Shown here in pieces: positions 35,438 to 44,250 of a stretch of 64,000 bases of DNA. Each line of letters starts with the position of its first letter. Position 1 is the stretch's first letter. Location: the NCBI RefSeq assembly GCF_015326965.1, contig NZ_CP017659.1, positions 5,584,001 to 5,648,000 of the forward strand, in the 5' to 3' direction. The translations under genes and the position numbers were made by a program. Below the pieces are notes generated by a model. The model made no database searches. It worked only from the letters and a program-made list of their open reading frames with translations, and was not told the DNA's origin. Origin of the DNA: Paenibacillus sp. JZ16. GTDB lineage: Bacteria > Bacillota > Bacilli > Paenibacillales > Paenibacillaceae.

Positions 35438-36598
35438 ATGACTGATAAGTTTCAGATCGTAGGAAGTTTGTTGCGGCCCGAAGAGCTGCTGAAATATAAA
35501 ACGCAAATAGAACATCGTGATGATATCCAGTATCCGTTCTATGAAAACTTTGAAGGGTATGCCGAGTGCGAGACCGAGGCGATCAAACAGGTCGTGAAAA
35601 AGGAAATCGAGCATAACCTGTCGGTTATTACGGACGGCGAATTCTCCAAATCGATGTGGCATCTTGATTTTGTGTGGGGCTTTGGCGGAGTTGAACGTTA
35701 TATCGCGGACCATGGCTACTTTTTCCGGGATGTGGACGGAACCTCGAAATATGAAACACGCAAAGATATTGGCCTGCGGATTACTGGCAAACTGAGCGGA
35801 AAGAATCATCACTTCATTAAGCTGTTCAAACAGCTGCAAGAAACGGCTGGCGACCAGCAAACGAAACTTTGCGTACCATCGCCTTCCCATATCTACGGTG
35901 AACTTTCCTGGTCGGATAACATTGGCGGTACGGATGCGGTTTATCAGAACAAACAGGAGCTCAAAGCGGGCCTTGTGAGCGCCTATAAAGAATTCGTGGC
36001 TGAATTCGCTGCGGCAGGCGGCAAAATCCTGCAATTCGATGATTGCTTGTGGGAGCTGTTTGCAGACGACAACCCGAACTCTCCGTTTACAGGGGAGCAT
36101 ATTAATCAAGCGGAAGTACAGGGTCTCGCCACCGAATTTATTGAGATTAACAATACCGTGATTGACTTCGGTCACAGCCTCGGCTTGAAAATGTGGACAC
36201 ACAACTGCCGGGGCAACTACGATTCTCGCAACATGGGCGGTGGATCTTATGCGAAAATCGCCAACCTGTTCCTGAAGCAGTTGAAATATGATCGCTTCTT
36301 CCTGGAGTGGGATGATGATCGTGCGGGTTCGATTGAAGCACTGGAGGTTTTCAAGGACAGACCGGAAACGGAGATTGTTCTGGGCCTGCTGTCATCCAAA
36401 ACCAATACGCTTGATGATGAAGCACGAGTCATCCGTCTGCTTGACGAAGCATCCAAAATCATTGATAAGGATCGTCTGCTGCTCTCGCATCAATGCGGCT
36501 TTGCGTCCTGCGATGGCGGTAACGAGCTAAGCGAAGCCGAGCAATGGGCGAAAATCGATCAAGGTCAACAGATTGCCAAGCAATACTGGAATAACTAA
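35438..36598 (+). CDS. MetE C-terminal-like (cobalamin-independent methionine synthase II) family protein
   Basis: A 386-residue TIM-barrel protein related to the catalytic half of MetE (YxjG/YxjH-like). Such proteins transfer a methyl group to a thiol such as homocysteine. The zinc-site residues are visible: WTHNCRGN (His and Cys), FFLEWDDDRAG (acidic position) and LLSHQCGFASC (Cys). The barrel start has VGSLLRPEELLKY, and ITDGEFSKSMWHLDF covers a folate/substrate strand. The methyl donor is not known for this subfamily. ATG 35438 has GAGGGGG eight bases upstream. No SAM riboswitch or T-box is visible in the 200-bp leader, so it is probably not under classic methionine control. Confidence 0.82.
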   Translation: MTDKFQIVGSLLRPEELLKYKTQIEHRDDIQYPFYENFEGYAECETEAIKQVVKKEIEHNLSVITDGEFSKSMWHLDFVWGFGGVERYIADHGYFFRDVDGTSKYETRKDIGLRITGKLSGKNHHFIKLFKQLQETAGDQQTKLCVPSPSHIYGELSWSDNIGGTDAVYQNKQELKAGLVSAYKEFVAEFAAAGGKILQFDDCLWELFADDNPNSPFTGEHINQAEVQGLATEFIEINNTVIDFGHSLGLKMWTHNCRGNYDSRNMGGGSYAKIANLFLKQLKYDRFFLEWDDDRAGSIEALEVFKDRPETEIVLGLLSSKTNTLDDEARVIRLLDEASKIIDKDRLLLSHQCGFASCDGGNELSEAEQWAKIDQGQQIAKQYWNN

Positions 36599-36628
36599 AT
36601 CGGATAAACATCGTCTTGAGCTAATAGG

Positions 36629-36674
36629 GATGACTCAAAGGGCCGCTTATGGACCCTGAGAGTCATCTTTTTTT
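36629..36674 (+). terminator. Rho-independent terminator
   Basis: GATGACTC at 36629-36636 pairs with GAGTCATC at 36660-36667, with inner GGG/CCC pairing and a T7 tract after it. Confidence 0.85.
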
Positions 36675-36804
36675 GTATGCAGCGTTTCCCGCCGTTCAAA
36701 GGAGTAGCCTTCGCTTATGAAGAAGTTATATACTTCCAGGAGAGCTTGTGCAAATCGATTGCGGAGAAATTTTGATCGGTTATAAGAACATGAGGGGAGA
36801 GGGA

Positions 36805-39800
36805 ATGTTGACATATGACCATGATCTGATGAACAAAGAGCAATTGCTCATGGAGCTGGATTCGCTGGGTTACTCGGACAGGATGAAGAGGATGGCGCTT
36901 CTGGGGCGCCAGCATGAAGGAGATGCGGATTTTTCCGCGCTGCTCCTATCCTTCCTCGAAAGCGGCACCGCCTATGAGGCGCATTTGGCATTGACCGGAG
37001 CAGGTGTAGTGAAGGATGCCCGTGCGGTTTTGTTTGCCCTGAAGCATCCGAAGGCAGGGGTCAGAGGACGGGCGGCTAGATTACTGCCGGAAGTGGTGAC
37101 AGATCCGGACTTTTCGATTGAATCCGAAATTGCTCTGATGTCGTATCATTGCCGTCACCAATTGCTGCGGAGCATCGTGAATACATATCGTCAGGATTGG
37201 GCGGAACGGCTGCTGCCGCTCGTGCTTGGCCAGTGGGGCGCACAAGAAGCTTCTTTATTATTGGCCGTGTGCAGTGAAGAGACAGTAAGCAGTAGGCTCC
37301 CGGAGCTAGGGTATGCTTTACGCAATTGGCGGCTCTTAACGAAGCACTACCCCGATTTGGTTGGAGCGTATTTCAAGAATGCTTTGCAGAACGCAACGCA
37401 TCGGGAAAAGATCAGTGTATGGTGGACGCTCTCTTCCGCGATTGAGGTACTGAGTGTTTCAAGACCGGCAATCGTGTTGGAATGTGCGCTTAAGCTTGGG
37501 CCGACGGATATGATTCATCCCGTACTCAAACAGCAATTGGGCATTCTGATTCAGGCCAGCCCTGAGGACGTATTCGAGCTGCTGACACGTGTGGACACAC
37601 GGGAATATCTTCTGAATCACGGCGTTCCGGCAGGCGTGTTGAAGAAGAGAAAATGGTTTACCGCAGCGCAGTGGACCACGCTGGCTGCATTGCTCGCAGA
37701 TCAGCCTGAGCATCTAGCCAAGGTGCTGGATACCCTTGCGCCGTCTTATCGCGAAGCAATGTTTGATGCCGCTTATAAGGAAGACGAGCGGAAGACACGC
37801 ATTTTCCCTATGCCGCTGCTGGATGTACTGCCGCACCGACTGCGCGACAAGGAAGCTGCCCGGATGCTGGAGCTGCGCGACATTCGTGATCATCGGGATG
37901 ACATGCTCAAAACGACGGCGCGCCGTTTCATTGGTAACGCCAGGGAGAAGCTGGAGCAAGCCGTCCAGGTGTCTAATAGCGATGAACGTGCTGCGGCCTA
38001 TGCCCACCTCGTTCGGAGTACAGCTCTATCCCGAAGCGGAATGGATGAGACGCTGCGCTTCCTGACTCGAATCAAGAACGACCAGGATCCGGTGCGCTGG
38101 GCTGTTATGGCCGAGCTCTCAAACTGTCCTGCTCCCATGTTTAAGGAAGAGCATGTGAACGATCTGACTGTGCTGGTGGATAGCGTGGTGGAAGCCAGGG
38201 ACACTTCGTACGGGACAAGGTCCGCCACGGAGGAGCTGGCGTTTGCCATCCTGCGTGAACATGCATTGGAGCCGAAGGGCGAGCTGTTCAAATTCGCTTT
38301 GAGAACGTTTGGAAGATTGACGATGCGGGACGGTCAGTTTGCGCTCTTCTCGATGGATTGGGATAGCATACCAAATACTGCACTGGAAGCATTGTTCGAT
38401 GAAGTTTATGCCTTTGGTGTAGAAGCGAACAAGCGAGAAAACACAAATGTGGTCCTGCGTATGGCGGATTTGTTCGGAAAGGCCGTGGATCGGTTGCCGA
38501 AGCTTCAGCTTCTGCTGGAGGAGTTGCTGGAGGCCAAAACGGTATCGCCGCAGGCTGTCCATTATTGGCTGGCACCGTATAAAACCCGGGATGCGAGGGT
38601 TAGAGAACTGCTGGACAGGGACCCATCCTTCATCTCTTTCCATGACGTATTTATGCATCTGCATCTGAAGCGCCAAGAGTGGTTAGACCCGTTCATCTCA
38701 GGGACAATCATCGATGGCAAGCATTTATCGGGAAAAACGATTTATGTTGTGCCTGCCCATAATGGGTTTCACCGGTGGCTGCCGCGTCAGCAAAAGGCAC
38801 TAGCTTCCCTATTGGAACGGGTGGCCTTGGATGCCAAACGAAGTTTCCATGAACGTGCGGCTGCGATGCGGAGCTTGGCCGTCATGCCGGATTATCTCTC
38901 CGATCAACTGGAGATTCTGCTGCAGGTTCAGGCAGTGCATGTCGTCGAGGCTGCGCTCTACGCCTATTCGTTATGGGAAGAGCCGGAGAAGGCACTGCCT
39001 GTATTATTGGACAACCTGGATGGGGACCGTGCTCGGGTGGCCATGTACTCGATCCCCAGATGCATGCGCAGGGTGAGCCCGGTGATGTTGACATCCATGT
39101 TGTCGGACCTGCTGAACCGCGAGAAATTGAAAATCACGGTCAGAAAAGAGGCCATCCGATTGCTTGGGGCTTATAAAAGCAGTGAGGGCATGGCGCTGCT
39201 CATCCGTGAATACGAGAAACCGAATGTACACAAAGACGTGATGATCGCCATAGGACACGCTGCCAGACAATGGCTTGATGATGAACGCAGCTGGACTCTG
39301 ATGCGTGCCATGGCTGCTTCACCGCAGCGTGATATCGCAAGAAGCCTGCTTAACCAGTATGCTGGCGGACTTCCGGCGGAGGCTCGGCCAAGGTATTTGC
39401 AATTGATTATCGAGATTGCAGGGCACGCCGATCCCGTTGTGGCCAAAGAGGCTTTCCAAGCCATGAGCCGTTGGGTGAATGGAAGTGAGGAGAAGGTAGC
39501 GTCTTCCGCCTGCCGAGCGATTCTTGATTTGGAGGATAACACCAGATGGAAGGCGGCGATGGATACCCTCATTGTGGCTTGCCGTGACGGGAAGGTGAAT
39601 GAGCAGGTCATAAAGGTTTGCACACAATTGGTGTACACGGAGACGAAAGCCGAATGGAATGCTGCACCGGAGAGGGACCTTCCAGAGCGGCAGCGTCTGG
39701 TGGCATTGATTGACAAGCTGACCTCGTTACCTCTCAATGCAAGGCGGATGCTAGTTCCTTTATATACGGGCATGATCGATGCTCTTAAGTCCAAAGAAAC

Positions 39801-40179
39801 CATGAAACCAGCCGTGATCAAGTTATATTTGGCGCTTGTCGAATGGAACCAGGCGGATCAGGCTGCCCTGCAGTTGGACCCTGTGATTCAAATGGCGGAC
39901 ACGTACCAGCATCTGTTGGATTACGCCTACAGACAGATCGCTCGGGCAGCCAATGCCAACCAGGCGTATTGGAGACCGGAGACGATTCTGGAACTGGTGG
40001 ATCATTTGAGAGATCGGCAGTCGTTTGCGGCCCAATATATCGGGCTTTCTTTGCTGAAGGTTGCGGGAACATCGTTATTGTGGAACCAGGCTTGTACCGA
40101 CCGTTTAAGAACGTACCGGAATCATGAGTTTGAGGCAATTCGTCTGGCGGCCCTAGATATTTGGACCGTGCTGGAATGA
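36805..40179 (+). CDS. Giant HEAT-repeat protein
   Basis: A 1124-residue soluble protein built almost entirely of helix pairs of HEAT/ARM character, e.g. AVLFALKHPKAGVRGRAARL, then ITVRKEAIRLLGAYKSSEG, and DPVVAKEAFQAMSRWVNGSE, repeated along its length. No enzymatic motif, signal peptide or membrane helix is visible. Such solenoids act as scaffolds that bind proteins or nucleic acids. The start is taken at ATG 36805 behind GGGGAGAGGG; an in-frame start 57 bases earlier is possible. The next gene, an ATPase, begins 14 bp after the stop, so the two form a two-gene operon and probably work together. I do not know a described system with this exact pair. Confidence 0.75.
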   Translation: MLTYDHDLMNKEQLLMELDSLGYSDRMKRMALLGRQHEGDADFSALLLSFLESGTAYEAHLALTGAGVVKDARAVLFALKHPKAGVRGRAARLLPEVVTDPDFSIESEIALMSYHCRHQLLRSIVNTYRQDWAERLLPLVLGQWGAQEASLLLAVCSEETVSSRLPELGYALRNWRLLTKHYPDLVGAYFKNALQNATHREKISVWWTLSSAIEVLSVSRPAIVLECALKLGPTDMIHPVLKQQLGILIQASPEDVFELLTRVDTREYLLNHGVPAGVLKKRKWFTAAQWTTLAALLADQPEHLAKVLDTLAPSYREAMFDAAYKEDERKTRIFPMPLLDVLPHRLRDKEAARMLELRDIRDHRDDMLKTTARRFIGNAREKLEQAVQVSNSDERAAAYAHLVRSTALSRSGMDETLRFLTRIKNDQDPVRWAVMAELSNCPAPMFKEEHVNDLTVLVDSVVEARDTSYGTRSATEELAFAILREHALEPKGELFKFALRTFGRLTMRDGQFALFSMDWDSIPNTALEALFDEVYAFGVEANKRENTNVVLRMADLFGKAVDRLPKLQLLLEELLEAKTVSPQAVHYWLAPYKTRDARVRELLDRDPSFISFHDVFMHLHLKRQEWLDPFISGTIIDGKHLSGKTIYVVPAHNGFHRWLPRQQKALASLLERVALDAKRSFHERAAAMRSLAVMPDYLSDQLEILLQVQAVHVVEAALYAYSLWEEPEKALPVLLDNLDGDRARVAMYSIPRCMRRVSPVMLTSMLSDLLNREKLKITVRKEAIRLLGAYKSSEGMALLIREYEKPNVHKDVMIAIGHAARQWLDDERSWTLMRAMAASPQRDIARSLLNQYAGGLPAEARPRYLQLIIEIAGHADPVVAKEAFQAMSRWVNGSEEKVASSACRAILDLEDNTRWKAAMDTLIVACRDGKVNEQVIKVCTQLVYTETKAEWNAAPERDLPERQRLVALIDKLTSLPLNARRMLVPLYTGMIDALKSKETMKPAVIKLYLALVEWNQADQAALQLDPVIQMADTYQHLLDYAYRQIARAANANQAYWRPETILELVDHLRDRQSFAAQYIGLSLLKVAGTSLLWNQACTDRLRTYRNHEFEAIRLAALDIWTVLE

Positions 40180-40193
40180 GGTGAGCAAGGGCG

Positions 40194-41003
40194 ATGCTAT
40201 ATTTAAGTAACTTCAAACTCTCTCCATACATTTCCAGCAACCCGAATATATATCCCGATCATGTATTCAGACACATGGCAGGGGAAGTTCTGCTGTTTGA
40301 TCGAATCACGGTATTATACGGCAGTAATGGCTCCGGCAAATCCACCTTGCTGAATCTGATCGCCAACAAATTGGGGATTGCGGGCGCTGAGCGAATGACA
40401 AGTTATGGTCACAACGTGTACGCGCAGCGGTTTATCGAGGAGAGCAGCTATCAACTCGGGCATGATGAACAGGAGCGTCCCATATATAAGCTTCCCGACG
40501 GGAGCCGGTACATCAAGTCAGAGGATCTATTGTATGAAATCAAGAAGATACAGCAGGAAAACGTGCTTCGCGAGGGGCTGCTGCATGAGCAGCTCGTTCA
40601 GGGAAAGAGCAAGGCCGAGGTAGAAGAGCTGGAGCAGTCGTATGAATTCAAGAAGAAGATGGATATCATTCAATTCGCTCAGGAGAAGTATTCGAACGGG
40701 GAAAGCTCGATGCAGTTTTTTGAGGAATATTTGCTTCCCGGGAAACTGTATTTATTGGATGAACCGGAAACGTCGCTTTCTCCGGCGAATCAAATCAAAC
40801 TGGCCGAGCAAATGAACGATCTGGCGCGTTATTTTGACAGTCAATTCATTATTGCTACGCACTCCCCCTTTGTTCTGGGCACGCTTCATGCGAAGATCTA
40901 CAATCTCGATGCCAAGATTTTGCAAACTGCAGAATGGTTTGAACTGGACAATGTCCAATTCTTTTACCGATTTTTTCATAAACATCAAAGATTGTTTGAA
41001 TGA
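40194..41003 (+). CDS. ABC/SMC-like AAA ATPase coupled to the HEAT-repeat protein
   Basis: A 269-residue stand-alone ATPase. Walker A YGSNGSGKSTLLNL is near residue 45, Walker B LYLLDEPETSLSP near 186, and the switch His in IIATHSPFVLGTL near 222. The stretch YSNGESSMQFFEE is in the position of the ABC signature. This resembles the predicted ATPases related to RecF/OLD-type proteins without a nuclease domain. A helical insert (about residues 100-160) stands between the Walker motifs. The gene is soluble, has no permease partner and is coupled to the HEAT gene (GAGGTG over the upstream stop). A DNA- or repair-related role is possible but not shown. Confidence 0.82.
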   Translation: MLYLSNFKLSPYISSNPNIYPDHVFRHMAGEVLLFDRITVLYGSNGSGKSTLLNLIANKLGIAGAERMTSYGHNVYAQRFIEESSYQLGHDEQERPIYKLPDGSRYIKSEDLLYEIKKIQQENVLREGLLHEQLVQGKSKAEVEELEQSYEFKKKMDIIQFAQEKYSNGESSMQFFEEYLLPGKLYLLDEPETSLSPANQIKLAEQMNDLARYFDSQFIIATHSPFVLGTLHAKIYNLDAKILQTAEWFELDNVQFFYRFFHKHQRLFE

Positions 41004-41020
41004 ATGGTTCATGTTTTCAG

Positions 41021-41054
41021 AAGAGGTATCCTTCGAGTAAGGATATCTCTTTTT
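41021..41054 (+). terminator. Rho-independent terminator after the HEAT-ATPase operon
   Basis: AAGAGGTATCCTT at 41021-41033 pairs with AAGGATATCTCTT at 41039-41051 (one G-T pair) with a 5-base loop, followed by T residues. Confidence 0.88.
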
Positions 41055-41149
41055 GTGGTATGAGGATTTTATCCACCTTAGTACATGGTCCCGCTTGAAT
41101 GCTAAACGTATAAAGATTGGAAGATCATTTGGCAGAGTAATCAAATGGA

Positions 41150-41199
41150 TTGATTTTTATGCAGAAAGTTGTATAATCTACTTAATTAACGTTAATTAA
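41150..41199 (+). promoter_or_regulatory. Promoter and perfect 18-bp palindromic operator before tetR gene
   Basis: A -35 TTGATT at 41150-41155 and -10 TATAAT at 41172-41177 with a 16-bp spacer precede the perfect palindrome TTAATTAACGTTAATTAA at 41182-41199. The palindrome covers the transcription start region, the expected site for autorepression by the TetR-type product. Confidence 0.85.
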
Positions 41200-41219
41200 T
41201 TGGTGAAAAGGGGATGAAC

Positions 41220-41801
41220 ATGACCAGAACGAAGCTGAAAGAAGCTGCGCTGAGGTTATTCGGACAGAAGGGCTACGACGGAACGGCATTATCGGAAATC
41301 GCGAAGGAGGTCGGCGTCAAGACACCGGCAATCTACGCCTTTTTCGAGAGCAAGGAAGATCTGTTCATGACGGTCTTCGAAGAATCGATGAGCGCTTACA
41401 ACGAATATATCCAAGCGATGGCAGAAACCAGCAAAGGAATGAGTACGGAGAAAAAACTGCATGCGCTGCTGCTTCGCCAATACGATTTCCACCGGGACAA
41501 GCAGGAGCTTGCTGCATTTGCGTTCCGATACTTAATTTTTCCGCCGGATTTCTTGCTGGAACGGATGCAGGAGGCGTTTGGGCGTTTCGATACGCTGTTG
41601 AGCAGCATTATCGGCGAGATCATGCAGGAAGGTCTGGATCGCGGCGAATTGGCCATCGTCCCGATGGAGACGCTGGTGGATTCGTACCTCACCTTGATGG
41701 ACGGGCTGGGCATGCAATATTACTACTATAAATCGCCGGAGCTGTTCGAACGGAAACTGAAACATGCCTTTGAGATGTTCTGGAGATCTGTCGAAGCTTA
41801 A
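41220..41801 (+). CDS. TetR/AcrR-family transcriptional regulator
   Basis: A 193-residue repressor. The N-terminal helix-turn-helix KEAALRLFGQKGYDGTALSE, then IAKEVGVKTPAIYAFFESKE, is typical TetR; the C-terminal helical part would bind an unknown ligand. ATG 41220 lies seven bases after AAAAGGGG; an ATG at 41214 is too close to that site. It is followed by the permease gene after 39 bp and heads an operon with NCS1 permease, DUF917 and hydantoinase genes. The ligand is therefore probably a pyrimidine, hydantoin or related ring compound. The operator upstream suggests autoregulation. Confidence 0.88.
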   Translation: MTRTKLKEAALRLFGQKGYDGTALSEIAKEVGVKTPAIYAFFESKEDLFMTVFEESMSAYNEYIQAMAETSKGMSTEKKLHALLLRQYDFHRDKQELAAFAFRYLIFPPDFLLERMQEAFGRFDTLLSSIIGEIMQEGLDRGELAIVPMETLVDSYLTLMDGLGMQYYYYKSPELFERKLKHAFEMFWRSVEA

Positions 41802-41840
41802 GGCAATCAACAAGATGGTACAGAAAGCAGAGGGTGGAAC

Positions 41841-43130
41841 ATGAGCAATGATACGAAAATAGAAGATTACGAACGGGAGCCCGTACCCCAGCATTTGCGG
41901 AAATCGTGGCTCTCGATGGCATTTGTCTGGATTGCGATCGGCATTGACCTGTCCGCGATGTTTTTGGGTGCGCAGCTCGGCGCTGGCATGAGCATCGGCG
42001 ACTCGTTTACGGCGGTCATCGTCGGTTCAGCCATATTGGGCATAATCGGGGCTGTCTGCGCATATGTGGGAGCCAAAACGGGCCTGTCGACGGCCATGAT
42101 CAGCCGGTTTCTGTTCGGGAACCAAGGAGCACTAATCGTCTCGGTCATTCTCGGCATTTCATCGCTGGGCTGGTTCGGCGTTCAGGTCGGCTTCTTCGCT
42201 TCCAACTTCCAGACGGCGTTAAGCGAGCTATGGGGTTGGCATTGGTCGCTCTGGGTACTGTCGATCATTGGCGGACTTCTCATGATGTCCACGGCGATCT
42301 GGGGCTACAGGGCGATTGAAAAATTAAGCGTCTGGTCTGTACCGCTGCTCGTTGTGTTTATTATTATCGCGCTGGTCATGGCGCTTAACGGGGAAGGCGG
42401 AAGCACCGTCTGGTCACCGTTCGAGGGTGAGGCCCTGCCGATGGGGACGGCGATATCGTTGGTCATCGGTATCTTTATTCTTGGAACGGCGCTGTCCCCT
42501 GACATCGCGCGCTGGGCCAAAACGCCAAAGCATGCGGTTACCGCCGCGTTTATCGGTTTCTTTGTCGGCAACAGCTTCATGACCATCATTGCGATCTTCC
42601 TGTCGCGTGCGATGGATTCCGACGATCTGACGGGCATTCTTCTGACGCTCGGACTGGGTATTCCGGCGATTATCGTGCTGACACTGGCACAATGGACGAC
42701 CAATACGAACAATTTATATTCCGCGGGGCTGGGTTTCTCCGTCGTCTTCAAACGGGTGCCTAAATCCGTGATCACGATTATTGCAGGGTTGATTGCGACG
42801 GCACTTGCTTGCTTTGGCATTTATGACCGTTTCATGACGTTCCTGACGTACATTACGATGCTTGTTGCACCGCTGGGCGGCATATATACGGCTGAGTATT
42901 TGTTGGTGAACAAAAATAAATTCTCGTTTGACGGGCTGGACAGCAATCGGAGCTGGATTCCCCGCTCCATCGTCGTATGGGTCATCGCCACGTTCTTCGG
43001 GTTCATGACAACGATGGCCCCGGATGGGCTCGGATGGTTCCATGTGACGCAGGTTCCGGCGCTGGACAGCTTCTTGATGGCATTTATCGTACAAGCAATC
43101 ATAGGCAAATGGGTAGTAAAGAAGGGATGA
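41841..43130 (+). CDS. NCS1-family cytosine/purine/hydantoin permease
   Basis: A 429-residue membrane transporter with about twelve helices. The start, LRKSWLSMAFVWIAIGIDLS, then MFLGAQLGAGMS, and TGLSTAMISRFLFGNQGA, SLGWFGVQVGFF, and the TTNTNNLYSAGLGFS motif are typical of CodB-like NCS1 symporters. It would import a nucleobase or a hydantoin-type ring compound by cation or proton symport. The link to the DUF917 and hydantoinase/oxoprolinase genes favours a thiohydantoin or hydantoin substrate over cytosine, since no deaminase is nearby. GGAACATG context: a GAGGGTGG site precedes ATG 41841. Confidence 0.88.
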   Translation: MSNDTKIEDYEREPVPQHLRKSWLSMAFVWIAIGIDLSAMFLGAQLGAGMSIGDSFTAVIVGSAILGIIGAVCAYVGAKTGLSTAMISRFLFGNQGALIVSVILGISSLGWFGVQVGFFASNFQTALSELWGWHWSLWVLSIIGGLLMMSTAIWGYRAIEKLSVWSVPLLVVFIIIALVMALNGEGGSTVWSPFEGEALPMGTAISLVIGIFILGTALSPDIARWAKTPKHAVTAAFIGFFVGNSFMTIIAIFLSRAMDSDDLTGILLTLGLGIPAIIVLTLAQWTTNTNNLYSAGLGFSVVFKRVPKSVITIIAGLIATALACFGIYDRFMTFLTYITMLVAPLGGIYTAEYLLVNKNKFSFDGLDSNRSWIPRSIVVWVIATFFGFMTTMAPDGLGWFHVTQVPALDSFLMAFIVQAIIGKWVVKKG

Positions 43131-43134
43131 AAGC

Positions 43135-44250
43135 ATGAACAAGGCAACCAGATTAACCTCATTGGACGAACAAGCCATTGAATATATCGCGATAGGAGCT
43201 GCGGTGCTTGGCACGGGCGGCGGTGGAGATCCTCATGTCGGAAAATTGATGGCCATGGAGGCGATCCGCAAGTATGGCCCGGTTCGAATCGCCACTCTCG
43301 AAGAGCTGGACGATGAAGGGCTTATCGTGCCGGTATCGATGATCGGAGCACCGACGGTGATGCTGGAGAAAATCCCTTCGGCAGAACAGCTGACGAAACC
43401 GCTTGATCTGATGGAGAGAGAGCTTGGGCGCAAGGTGGATGCTGTCATGCCGATCGAGGTCGGCGGCGGCAACTCGCTCGTTCCGGTCATTGCGGCGGCG
43501 CAGCGCGGAATTCCGCTCGTCGATGCCGATGCGATGGGGCGTGCGTTTCCCGAATCGCAGATGGTGACGTTCCATCTGGAAGGCATCCCGTGCAGCCCGG
43601 TGGCGATGGCGGACGAGCGCGGCAACAGCGCGCTGATGCATACGATTGACGGCGTGTGGGAAGAACGGATGGCGCGTGCGCTGACGGTGGAGATGGGGGG
43701 ATCTGCCTCCATCTGCGATTATCCGGTATCCGGCGCGCAGGCGAAGCGGAGCGCGATCGGCGGGACGCTGACGCTCGCCTATGAGATCGGGCGGACGCTG
43801 TTCGAAGCGAAGCAGCAGAAGCTGAATCCTGTGCGTGAGCTGCTCACGAAGCTGAACGGCCATGCCCTGTTCCATGGCAAGGCCGTGGATATCCGTCGCC
43901 GCATGGACGGCGGTTTTACGCGCGGTGAAGCCGTATTCGAAGGTACCGGCGAGAACAAGGGAAAAACGATGCGGCTGTTTTTCCAGAATGAGTTCCTGCT
44001 CGCCACCGTTGACGATCAACCGCTCGCCATTACGCCTGATCTGATTACGCTGCTGGATCAGGATACGGGTATGCCGGTAACGACGGAGAACTTGAAGTAT
44101 GGTGCCCGGGTAACGGCAGCAGGTTTGCCGTGCGATGACAAATGGCGCACGCCGAAAGGCATCGAGACGGCCGGGCCGAGATACTTCGGTTATGACTTTG
44201 ATTATGTGCCGATCGAGACGTTGGCTTCGAAAGGAGGTGCGGCGAAATGA
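43135..44250 (+). CDS. DUF917 (S-methyl thiohydantoin desulfurase-like) protein
   Basis: A 371-residue protein, one of a family often fused or adjacent to hydantoinases. Glycine-rich motifs LGTGGGGDPHVGKLMAMEA at the N-terminus, VMPIEVGGGNSLVPVI, GIPLVDADAMGRAFPESQM and VTFHLEGIPCSP are typical. The family is assigned to S-methyl thiohydantoin desulfurase from a structure-based link; the actual reaction in this organism is uncertain. The gene starts 4 bp after the permease stop and ends overlapping the next gene by 4 bp, so all three are tightly co-translated. Cytoplasmic. Confidence 0.85.
   Translation: MNKATRLTSLDEQAIEYIAIGAAVLGTGGGGDPHVGKLMAMEAIRKYGPVRIATLEELDDEGLIVPVSMIGAPTVMLEKIPSAEQLTKPLDLMERELGRKVDAVMPIEVGGGNSLVPVIAAAQRGIPLVDADAMGRAFPESQMVTFHLEGIPCSPVAMADERGNSALMHTIDGVWEERMARALTVEMGGSASICDYPVSGAQAKRSAIGGTLTLAYEIGRTLFEAKQQKLNPVRELLTKLNGHALFHGKAVDIRRRMDGGFTRGEAVFEGTGENKGKTMRLFFQNEFLLATVDDQPLAITPDLITLLDQDTGMPVTTENLKYGARVTAAGLPCDDKWRTPKGIETAGPRYFGYDFDYVPIETLASKGGAAK

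Noticed and set aside
35414..36202. 262-codon minus-strand frame opposite the MetE-like gene
   Set aside because: Shadow of a well-supported gene; no start signal and no family features.
39171..39821. 216-codon minus-strand frame inside the HEAT-repeat gene
   Set aside because: Cys/Ser/Arg-rich shadow without start signals.
43159..44019. 286-codon open frame on the minus strand opposite DUF917
   Set aside because: It is an antisense shadow in GC-rich coding sequence, without a ribosome binding site, and its composition (His/Arg/Ala-rich) is not protein-like. The plus-strand gene is clearly real.
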